From IMG/VR virus record IMGVR_UViG_3300028653_000048, positions 1-26,793 of that record: a stretch of DNA of 26,793 nt; one strand, given 5' to 3'. The stretch is from a virus. How positions within the stretch are numbered: position 1 is the first letter of the stretch; the number at the start of each line of letters is the position of its first letter. Under the pieces are notes generated by a model. The model was not told where the DNA came from, made no database searches, and saw nothing but the letters and a program-made list of their open reading frames with translations. This document shows positions 22,086 through 26,793 of this stretch, in pieces. Position numbers and translations under genes: made by a program.

Positions 22086-22264
22086 TGGCTATCCTCAGAT
22101 CGCACGTCATCCGGGTCGGCCGTCGTCGCTGGCTCGTGTCCTATGAGGGTCTGAGCTTCAAGAACGGCCGCGTCGTCGTCCTGGAGAACGGCGACAAGGT
22201 GGGCACGGCCGACGTCACGGTGCACGTTGAGCGGGTCCCGTGGTGGAAGGTCTGGGTGCGATGA
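22085..22264 (+). CDS. Small hypothetical protein
   Basis: 59 residues, ATG 22085 sharing one base with the previous TGA. Basic, beta-rich, ending PWWKVWVR, with a YEGLSFKNGRVVVLENGDK stretch. No known family recognised. It sits in the short operon between the transglycosylase and the zinc-finger genes and is translationally coupled, which supports it being a real gene. Confidence 0.6.
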   Translation: MAILRSHVIRVGRRRWLVSYEGLSFKNGRVVVLENGDKVGTADVTVHVERVPWWKVWVR

Positions 22265-22509
22265 TGACCGGCTCCCCCTGGCGCCGGCGTCTCCCGAGAG
22301 TCCGCGTCGCCGGCGAGCACCGCGGCCACGCCACCGGCCTTCCCGTACTCGTGATGGTCTGCCGCCGCTGCCGCCACGTCGCCGGGGCATCGTCGTGCGC
22401 CTCGTGGACATACCGGGAGGGGTCCGGGTGGCTGTGCCCGAGATGCGCGGGGCGGCGGGGGCTGTGGGAGCGGATCAAGGACTCGTGGCGGGGGAAGTGT
22501 CGCCGCTAG
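22261..22509 (+). CDS. Small Cys-rich (zinc-finger-like) protein
   Basis: 82 residues from ATG 22261, ATGA overlap with the previous stop. Cys pairs: CRRC near residue 35 and CPRC near residue 65, with a single Cys between (SSCASW), giving a zinc-finger-like spacing. Very Arg-rich, so it could bind nucleic acid. Its last 25 bases overlap the next gene in another frame. The overlap chain supports it; codon usage alone does not prove it. Confidence 0.55.
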   Translation: MMTGSPWRRRLPRVRVAGEHRGHATGLPVLVMVCRRCRHVAGASSCASWTYREGSGWLCPRCAGRRGLWERIKDSWRGKCRR

Positions 22510-23492
22510 TCGCCCACTCTCCCCAGGGCGCCGGAGAAGCGGTCCTGTACCCGGCCGAGCCGCGCGAGATCCGCGTCTGCGCTCACCCGGACTGCGACAC
22601 GAGGCTGAGGCGCGGACACGGGCCGTACTGCTGCCTGCATGAGCACGATCAGCCCCTGACCAGGACGCAGGCGATCATGGACGCGAAGGTCCGCCGAGAG
22701 GGAACGCGCCGATCCGCGGAGGTCCGCACGAAGACATGCGCGCTTGAGAGCTGCGGCCACGATTTTGAGACCAGGAGCGGCAGAGCGCGCTACTGCTCCA
22801 ACCGCTGCCGGGCGAGGGCGTACAAGGAGCGCCAGAAGAGCGGTGCCCGGGACCGGGAGCTGGATCGTCACGCGGAGATGGAGGACACAATGGCGAGCAT
22901 CAAACAGCGGTTGCGGGAGCATCTCGAGGGGCGAAGAGGAGCGTGGTGTGATCCGGAGGACCTGATGAAATCCGCCCGCATCAACTCGAGGGGAAGTCTC
23001 CAAGGACACATCTGCCACCTGCGCAAGGAAGGTCTCGACGTCGAGACCGGCGAGCGCGGTTACCGGGTCCGTCCAACGGCCGTGGCTGCGGAAGAGTCCA
23101 AGGACGAACGCCCGCTCCACGAGATCATGCTCGGGCAGAACATCGCGAACCTGAAAGATGCGCCGAGCACCCCTGCCGGCGCAGCTCCGGATCTCCCCCC
23201 GGAGCAGCCCGCGGAACCCCCGGCGGCTCCATCCCCCTCCACGACGGAGCCGCCGGCCGCGGGCATCGACCCCGAGGACGGCATGACGGACCAGGAAGCA
23301 GCGGACCGGCTATGCGATGCGATCTTCGCCGAGATCGACGTCGACCCCGAGGTCGCGGCCATCTCCGCGATCGTCGAGGGGCTGCGTCCATTGACGCTCG
23401 GGGCGAAGAAACGGGTGCTGACCTACGTGATGGACCGGGAGTTCTGCGACGAGCCAGACCCGTCTGCCGTGCGTGAGAGCCTGAGTCGGTAG
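22485..23492 (+). CDS. Zinc-finger and winged-helix DNA-binding protein
   Basis: About 335 residues. The start is uncertain: GTG 22485 is chosen because it has AAGGA upstream; GTG 22497 is an alternative, and the upstream open frame has poor codon-like composition. Residues 32-54 form a first Cys/His cluster (CAHPDC, then YCCLHEH). Residues 85-108 form a second (CALESC, then ARYCSNRCRARAYKERQ), as in small zinc-ribbon proteins. Residues 131-190 look like a winged helix (KQRLREHLEGRRGAWCDPED, LQGHICHLRKEGLDVETGER). A Pro/Ala linker and an acidic end follow. Probably a transcription or late-gene regulator, or a DNA-binding accessory protein. Confidence 0.65.
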   Translation: MAGEVSPLVAHSPQGAGEAVLYPAEPREIRVCAHPDCDTRLRRGHGPYCCLHEHDQPLTRTQAIMDAKVRREGTRRSAEVRTKTCALESCGHDFETRSGRARYCSNRCRARAYKERQKSGARDRELDRHAEMEDTMASIKQRLREHLEGRRGAWCDPEDLMKSARINSRGSLQGHICHLRKEGLDVETGERGYRVRPTAVAAEESKDERPLHEIMLGQNIANLKDAPSTPAGAAPDLPPEQPAEPPAAPSPSTTEPPAAGIDPEDGMTDQEAADRLCDAIFAEIDVDPEVAAISAIVEGLRPLTLGAKKRVLTYVMDREFCDEPDPSAVRESLSR

Positions 23493-23525
23493 CTACCCCG
23501 CCCGAGGGTACCCGAAGGAGGCATC

Positions 23526-23852
23526 ATGAGCCTGATCGAGTTCGTGAACCTGATCGTGCTCGCGTTGCTGGGAGGCTTCCTCACCTTCCTCGCGACGCAG
23601 CTCATCAAGCAGAAGGCTTGGCCCGCCAGGGTCAAACTGGCCCTGTCGTTCGTGCTGGCCGCGGTCTTCGCCCTGGCGACCGCCTGGAAGGCTGGCGATG
23701 TGCTCGGCTTCGCGTCAGCCTGGCACGGAATGACGGCCCAGGCGTTCGTCACTTACTTCGTCACGTACTGGACCGTGGCCACCGTCTGGTACCACGTGGT
23801 CTTCAAGGGCGTGCCCTGGGCAGTGGGCCTGGGAGCGTTCCCGAAGAAGTGA
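23526..23852 (+). CDS. Three-TM holin-like membrane protein
   Basis: 108 residues from ATG 23526 with an excellent site (GAAGGAGG, then ATC ATG). Three hydrophobic helices near residues 4-27 (EFVNLIVLALLGGFLTFLA), 36-57 (VKLALSFVLAAVFALATAWK) and 74-93 (FVTYFVTYWTVATVWYHVVF), and a short basic tail. Length and topology match phage holins, and it follows the transglycosylase operon. It is followed directly by the strong terminator at 23907. As there is also a holin-like gene at 13854, which one acts as holin cannot be decided from sequence. Confidence 0.65.
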   Translation: MSLIEFVNLIVLALLGGFLTFLATQLIKQKAWPARVKLALSFVLAAVFALATAWKAGDVLGFASAWHGMTAQAFVTYFVTYWTVATVWYHVVFKGVPWAVGLGAFPKK

Positions 23853-23858
23853 AAGAGT

Positions 23859-23876
23859 GCCGGCCTTCGGGTCGGC
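23859..23876 (+). terminator. UUCG tetraloop hairpin after the holin-like gene
   Basis: GCCGGCC and GGTCGGC (one G-U pair) close a TTCG tetraloop seven bases after the stop. It has no T-run. It may stabilise the mRNA end or add to the larger hairpin downstream. Confidence 0.5.
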
Positions 23877-23906
23877 GCGGTGGGGCGAATGGGTCCTCCC
23901 CCCACA

Positions 23907-23950
23907 GAGCCCCCGGCGCGCGGTACGCACGCGCCGGGGGCTCGTCTCGT
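23907..23950 (+). terminator. Strong intrinsic terminator
   Basis: Perfect 14-bp stem (23907-23920 with 23930-23943, GAGCCCCCGGCGCG and its complement), 9-base loop, followed by a pyrimidine-rich stretch (CGTCTCGTCTTTCC). It closes the holin-like operon before the next promoter. Confidence 0.82.
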
Positions 23951-24076
23951 CTTTCCGTCCCGGGGTCTTGATAGCGTCCGGATCGCGCCACGTGGACCCG
24001 GTCATCGGTCCTTCCCCCCGCCGCGTCGCAGCAGCAGGCTGTGAGCGAATCGCCCCTGTTCAGCCTCAGAAGTTCC

Positions 24077-24134
24077 ATACCCCTCATGGGTATTTGGCAA
24101 GGCTTGACAGAAAGGTGGGGGGTATGTACGATAC
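24077..24134 (+). promoter_or_regulatory. Candidate repressor/operator repeats at the regulatory promoter
   Basis: A perfect 6-bp inverted repeat ATACCC-N5-GGGTAT (24077-24093) lies just upstream of the -35, and a second inverted repeat GTAT-N5-ATAC (24122-24134) covers the -10. GGGTAT occurs again at 24120-24125, 32 bp (about three helical turns) after the copy at 24088. The pattern suits an operator bound by a small HTH protein. Confidence 0.5.
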
Positions 24135-24140
24135 GGGCCA
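24104..24140 (+). promoter_or_regulatory. Consensus sigma-70-type promoter, leaderless
   Basis: TTGACA (24104-24109), 17-base spacer, TACGAT (24127-24132). The expected start falls at about 24138-24141, on the ATG at 24140, and no ribosome site precedes it. It is the best match to consensus seen in the window. Confidence 0.75.
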
Positions 24141-24361
24141 TGGCAGCAGATCGCCCAGCCCAGGGACGTCCCGAGGTGAGCCCTCAGGAGGCCGCCCGCA
24201 TCATGGTCGCGCGAGGCCTCAAAGTGTCAAGCCGGACCGTCCACCGCGAGATCGAGCGCGGAAAGCTGCCGGCTCGGACCACGGAAGAGGGCTGGAAGAA
24301 GATCGCCGCAGACGACCTGGACGAATACATCGCAAACCAGAAGAAGGGAGTCCGCCCCTGA
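24140..24361 (+). CDS. Small HTH regulator, excisionase/MerR-like
   Basis: 73 residues from ATG 24140, preceded by the strong promoter and operator repeats and read as leaderless. An upstream in-frame start (24041) lies before the promoter and is rejected. The helix-turn-helix core is visible: VSPQEAARIMVARGLKVSSR followed by TVHREIERGKLPARTTEEGW, with a C-terminal DLDEYI. This is the HTH_17/excisionase (or MerR-like) layout with a wing containing TTEEGW. Probable excisionase-like directionality factor or phage regulator. It is the first gene of the regulatory region. Confidence 0.7.
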   Translation: MAADRPAQGRPEVSPQEAARIMVARGLKVSSRTVHREIERGKLPARTTEEGWKKIAADDLDEYIANQKKGVRP

Positions 24362-24404
24362 TGCACTGACGCCCCAGTGACCGCGCTCGTAGAGGAGGAC
24401 CAAA

Positions 24405-24593
24405 GTGAGCGCGAAAAAGAAAGGACGCCCGGTGCGCGAACACCGAGGCGCCCAGACTTGTGAGAACGCGACCGTCCGCCAAGACAACCGGCTCTCGCCG
24501 TGCATTGTGTCCTATCCTGCTCAAAATAGCAAGCATTCAGCTTGTCTGCGGCGGGAATCCGGCACATGCGCGGCGGCAGCCCTGCTGCCGTGA
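24405..24593 (+). CDS. Possible small ORF, uncertain
   Basis: 62 residues from GTG 24405, after a good AGAGGAGGA site. The start (SAKKKGRPVREHRGAQTC) is basic and plausible, but the second half runs through an AT-richer regulatory-looking stretch and overlaps the start of the next gene, with no recognised family. It could be a short real peptide, or a site without a gene. Confidence 0.3.
   Translation: MSAKKKGRPVREHRGAQTCENATVRQDNRLSPCIVSYPAQNSKHSACLRRESGTCAAAALLP
24530..24544 (+). promoter_or_regulatory. Inverted repeat, candidate operator
   Basis: CAAGC-ATTCA-GCTTG is a perfect 5-bp inverted repeat 21 bases upstream of the ATG at 24566. It lies in the most AT-rich patch nearby (about 24500-24545), so it may be an operator for the next regulatory gene. 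No clear -35/-10 pair was found. Confidence 0.35.
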
Positions 24594-24778
24594 CCGGCGC
24601 TCCGATCCTCCCGAATGCCGTCTACGACCGCGAGCAAGCGGCCGAGCTGCTCGGCATCGGGGACACCAAACTCCGTGAGCTCGTCGAGTCGGGCCAGCTG
24701 AGCCGACTCCCGTACACGAGTACCTGGCGCTTCTACGGCGCCCAGCTCATGCGCTTCCTCGAGGAGGCCTCCCGATGA
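24566..24778 (+). CDS. Second small HTH DNA-binding protein
   Basis: 70 residues from ATG 24566; GTG 24590 and TTG 24542 are alternatives. The core VYDREQAAELLGIGDTKLRE, then LVESGQLSRLPYTSTWRFYG and LMRFLEEA, is a helix-turn-helix 17 (excisionase/MerR-like) fold with a wing. Its stop overlaps the next ATG by four bases. Two such small DNA-binding proteins in tandem are usual in temperate phage regulatory regions. It could be an excisionase, or a transcription regulator of the early operon that follows. Confidence 0.68.
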   Translation: MRGGSPAAVTGAPILPNAVYDREQAAELLGIGDTKLRELVESGQLSRLPYTSTWRFYGAQLMRFLEEASR

Positions 24779-24960
24779 GGCCCGCCCTCTCCGACGTCCT
24801 GCTGAGCTTCGCGCTCTACGCAGGTCTCACCGTCGTCCCCGCTCTCCTGGCCGGCACGATCCTCGCCGTCCTCGGCATCCCGCACGTCGCCACCGTCGTC
24901 GCGATCGCGGCCGTCGTCGGCGTCTGCGGCGTCGCCGGGCGATGCCTCTGGAGGACCTGA
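24775..24960 (+). CDS. Small two-TM membrane protein
   Basis: 61 residues, ATGA overlap; GAGGAGG upstream. Two hydrophobic helices (VLLSFALYAGLTVVPALLAG to AVLGI, and VATVVAIAAVVGVCGVAG) joined by a Gly/Pro turn. No family recognised. It begins a run of short overlapping early genes. Confidence 0.65.
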   Translation: MRPALSDVLLSFALYAGLTVVPALLAGTILAVLGIPHVATVVAIAAVVGVCGVAGRCLWRT

Positions 24961-24961
24961 C

Positions 24962-25060
24962 ATGCGCCTCTACGCCTTCTGCATCATCATCCTGGTCGTC
25001 GGCCTCATCGGCATGCTCACGGCGATCGCGCTCCTCGGACTCCGGGCGGCGGGCCAATGA
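24962..25060 (+). CDS. Tiny membrane peptide (32 residues)
   Basis: ATG 24962 follows a strong TCTGGAGGACCTGAC site six bases away, and it ends with TGA overlapping the next ATG by four bases. The peptide is one hydrophobic helix (YAFCIIILVVGLIGMLTAIA) with a short basic tail (LRAAGQ). The overlap on its 3' end and the ribosome site make it a credible gene despite its size. Function unknown. Confidence 0.6.
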   Translation: MRLYAFCIIILVVGLIGMLTAIALLGLRAAGQ

Positions 25061-25338
25061 TCCCCGCCTTCCTCTGGACGAGCCCGTGCGTTGCCTGTAC
25101 CGACGACGACTGCGACCTCGACGGGTGCACCCGCTACCGCGCCGCTCACCGCATCGTCGACGCGGCAGGCCGGCTGGCGGCCACCATCGGGGAGCTCGAG
25201 CTCACGGCCGCCGACCGGCGCCGCGCCGCGGCCTCCCTGGCGACGGCGATCGGAGAGGCACTCTCGCTTTGCGCCGGCCGCCTCGACCGCGAATCCTTCC
25301 TTGCCGCCTGCGGCCTCACGCCGGAGGTCCAGCCGTGA
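25057..25338 (+). CDS. Hypothetical early protein, Cys-rich N-terminus
   Basis: 93 residues, ATGA overlap. The first 25 residues have four Cys (SPCVACTDDDCDLDGCTRY), possibly a small metal site; the rest is Ala-rich and helical (AADRRRAAASLATAIGEAL). No family recognised. Coupled by four-base overlap to the next gene. Confidence 0.6.
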   Translation: MIPAFLWTSPCVACTDDDCDLDGCTRYRAAHRIVDAAGRLAATIGELELTAADRRRAAASLATAIGEALSLCAGRLDRESFLAACGLTPEVQP

Positions 25339-25568
25339 CCACCGTCAACAAGTTCGTCGGCCGGGTCATCCAGGAGAACGGGGACCGCGTGCACGAGCTC
25401 TGGCACATGCGCGGTTACTACGTCCTGCGGCTCCACGTGCGCGAGTTCGGCGAGCTGCGCCACATGAAGCACTGCGATCGCATCCTGACCGACCGCCAGG
25501 CCGGCGAGTGGACGGAGATGCTCCAGCGCGGTGTCGGCTACGTGCCCGGGATCGAGGGAGCCGCATGA
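25335..25568 (+). CDS. Hypothetical early protein
   Basis: 77 residues from GTG 25335 (GTGA overlap); a longer open frame upstream is rejected because it covers two accepted genes. Contains a beta segment (GRVIQENGDRVHELWHMRGY, LRLHVREFGELRHMKH) and a helix (LTDRQAGEWTEML). No family recognised. Confidence 0.6.
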   Translation: MTTVNKFVGRVIQENGDRVHELWHMRGYYVLRLHVREFGELRHMKHCDRILTDRQAGEWTEMLQRGVGYVPGIEGAA

Positions 25569-25807
25569 CCCTGAAGCCAGAGTATCCACGCGGCGACCCA
25601 AAGGACCGCTGGCTGGGGAACGCGGAGACGTTCGAGCGCAACCGCCAGCTCTGCCAGGAGACCGCCGACCGCCACCGCATGACCGGCAACGACGCCGGCG
25701 CCGCCGAGTTCGACGCATCCGCCAAACACTGGACGACCCTGCGGGACGCTGAGCAGCGACGCGAGGAATTGCGCGCCGCGAACCGCCGCGTGCACAGGCG
25801 CTACTGA
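25565..25807 (+). CDS. Hypothetical early protein, helical
   Basis: 80 residues from ATG 25565 (ATGA overlap). Rich in Arg, Glu and Ala, with a long coiled stretch (SAKHWTTLRDAEQRREELRA). No family recognised. It comes 12 bases before the recombinase gene. Confidence 0.55.
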   Translation: MTLKPEYPRGDPKDRWLGNAETFERNRQLCQETADRHRMTGNDAGAAEFDASAKHWTTLRDAEQRREELRAANRRVHRRY

Positions 25808-25819
25808 GAGGACCCCCTG

Positions 25820-26569
25820 ATGCAGACCTCCGAATCCATCGACCAGCTGGCCGTGTCGCTGGTGAACTTCACCGAACAGGTGAAGAACCCGCTGGCAGAC
25901 CAGACGGCCAAGGTGAAGCACCGCAACGGCGGTGAGCACACGATCAACTACCCGGACTTCTCCGCCGTTGTCGAGTCGAACCGGCCCCTTCTGGCGCAGT
26001 TCGACCTCGCCGTCGTCCAGACCATGCTGGTCCAGGGCGACATGGTAGGCGCGGCGACCATGATCATCCACGGATCCGGCCAGTGGGTGCTTCTGGACCC
26101 CTTCTACGTCCCGGCGGGCGAGACGCCGCAGGACTTCGGCGGCGCGATCTCCTACTCCCGCCGCTACAGCTACTTCGCCGCCCTCGGCCTGGTGGCTAGT
26201 GACGACCACGGGCAGGCGCCGCAGGCCTCGCGGCCGAAGGCCGGGCCTGGGCCGGCAACGCCGGCCCAGCAGAAGAAGATAGGCGCTGAGGCCGGAAAGG
26301 CGGGAGTCGGAGACGACGAGCTCGCTGCTGTCTTGGAGCGCCGCTACAAGGTCGAGACGACTGGGGAGCTGACGAAGGAGCAGGCCTCGGACCTCATCGA
26401 CCGTCTGGCGGCTGAGGGCGAGCGCCGCAGGGCTGCCGCCGCGGCCGGTGCGGACCCGGTCACCGGAGAGGTCGCGGCCGGCGACGAACCGCCCGGCATG
26501 GACGCCGAGGAGTACCGCCAGAGCCGCGGCCAGGGACCAGCTCCCGCGGACGGCGGGACGATGCTGTGA
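25820..26569 (+). CDS. erf: ERF-family single-strand annealing recombinase
   Basis: 249 residues, ATG 25820 with GAGAGGA upstream. ERF domain over about residues 1-135: DFSAVVESNRPLLAQFDLAV, MIIHGSGQWVLLDPFYVP and the hallmark AISYSRRYSYFAALGLVASD followed by DHGQA. These proteins coat and anneal single-stranded DNA in phage recombination and genome circularisation. The rest is a Pro/Ala linker and a helical segment (ATPAQQKKIGAEAGK, LTKEQASDLIDRLAA) often seen at the end of phage recombination proteins, then an acidic, disordered tail, where such proteins often contact SSB. Overlaps the next gene by one base. Confidence 0.88.
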   Translation: MQTSESIDQLAVSLVNFTEQVKNPLADQTAKVKHRNGGEHTINYPDFSAVVESNRPLLAQFDLAVVQTMLVQGDMVGAATMIIHGSGQWVLLDPFYVPAGETPQDFGGAISYSRRYSYFAALGLVASDDHGQAPQASRPKAGPGPATPAQQKKIGAEAGKAGVGDDELAAVLERRYKVETTGELTKEQASDLIDRLAAEGERRRAAAAAGADPVTGEVAAGDEPPGMDAEEYRQSRGQGPAPADGGTML

Positions 26570-26793
26570 TGGACGCTTCACAGATCGACCATGCCTGGTA
26601 CGGATCGCACCTCGCCCACGATGGAGCCCGCGAGGTCGTGCGCCTGCGCAGCTCCGGGGCGGCCCTGTCCCTCCGCGGCTCGATCGAGCACTGGACGGCG
26701 CCCGGCTACAGCCAGCGCACCGCTCCGGCCGGGCGTATCTGCTCGTGCCCGGGATGCGCGACGACGCTCAGCATCTACAACAAGGGCGATCGC
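26569..26793 (+). CDS. Cys-rich protein, 3' end cut by window
   Basis: Begins at ATG 26569, one-base overlap with the recombinase stop, and runs off the window (75 codons visible). The visible part has an N-terminal helix and, late, ICSCPGCATTLSIYNKGDR, a CxCxxC pattern followed by a conserved-looking YN. Similar small Cys/YN clusters occur in phage zinc-binding proteins, but the protein end is missing, so no name is given. Confidence 0.6.
   Translation, partial: MDASQIDHAWYGSHLAHDGAREVVRLRSSGAALSLRGSIEHWTAPGYSQRTAPAGRICSCPGCATTLSIYNKGDR

Noticed and set aside
24041-24140. Earlier in-frame start for the first HTH protein
   Set aside because: This start is upstream of the consensus promoter, so it could not be on that transcript, and the intervening codons look non-coding.
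24942-25335. Long upstream open frame joined to the 77-residue early protein
   Set aside because: It covers the 32-residue membrane peptide and the 93-residue protein, which have ribosome sites and 4-base overlaps; the extension is Arg/Pro-rich shadow sequence.
1-26793. CRISPR array, tRNA, rRNA, insertion sequence or integrase
   Set aside because: I looked for regular short repeats with unique spacers, tRNA-like arms, and transposase or integrase motifs and saw none. The only regular repeats are coding units in the scaffold and tail fibre.

Overview
The window is about 26.8 kb of dense, high-GC, almost entirely plus-strand DNA from a long-tailed (siphovirus-type) phage or prophage. The GC-rich third codon positions, frequent GTG starts, 4-base ATGA/GTGA gene overlaps, Ser/Thr/Pro-rich linkers on secreted proteins and actinophage-like structural proteins point to a host in Actinomycetota. 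This is inference: no 16S, tRNA or host gene lies in the window. Small excisionase/MerR-like DNA-binding genes suggest a temperate phage, but no integrase is present here. Terminase lies off the left edge and replication genes off the right edge.

Layout. (1) 2-2613: head module, with portal end, MuF-like minor head protein, scaffold and P22/HK97-fold major capsid protein. (2) 2620-5849: five-gene carbohydrate cassette set into the head operon, with a GT32-type glycosyltransferase, a phage glycosyltransferase-like protein, a NodB-type deacetylase, a SAM methyltransferase and a second, longer paralogue of the glycosyltransferase-like protein. (3) 5846-7453: head-tail adaptor, stopper, tail-completion and tail-terminator proteins. 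(4) 7470-13843: tail tube, tail assembly chaperone with a predicted -1 frameshift, tape measure, distal tail and hub proteins. (5) 13854-20065: a one-TM holin-like protein, a predicted beta-helix lipoprotein, an endolysin (PG-binding plus CHAP/NlpC-like), a LamG-type receptor-binding protein and a repeat-rich tail fibre. (6) 20134-21231: two probable morons, a HEPN-like protein and, on the minus strand, a zinc-ribbon membrane protein. (7) 21369-23852: secreted lytic transglycosylase, two small genes, a zinc-finger/winged-helix protein and a three-TM holin-like protein, ended by a strong hairpin. (8) 24104-26793: a consensus promoter starts the early/regulatory region, with two small HTH proteins, tiny membrane proteins, several unknown genes, an Erf-type ssDNA-annealing recombinase and a Cys-rich partial gene.

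How it fits together. The late operon builds head, neck and tail in the usual order. The cassette is tied to it by 4-base overlaps (nine genes, 2620-7453), so its enzymes should be made together with capsid protein. This suggests glycosylation, and possibly deacetylation and methylation, of virion components or of a surface glycan. Lysis and surface functions are spread over two places. Two genes (HEPN-like at 20134 and the HTH at 24140) appear to have -10 elements placed for leaderless mRNAs, which fits expression independent of the late operon.

All product names come from reading motifs and gene order by eye; no database search was run.
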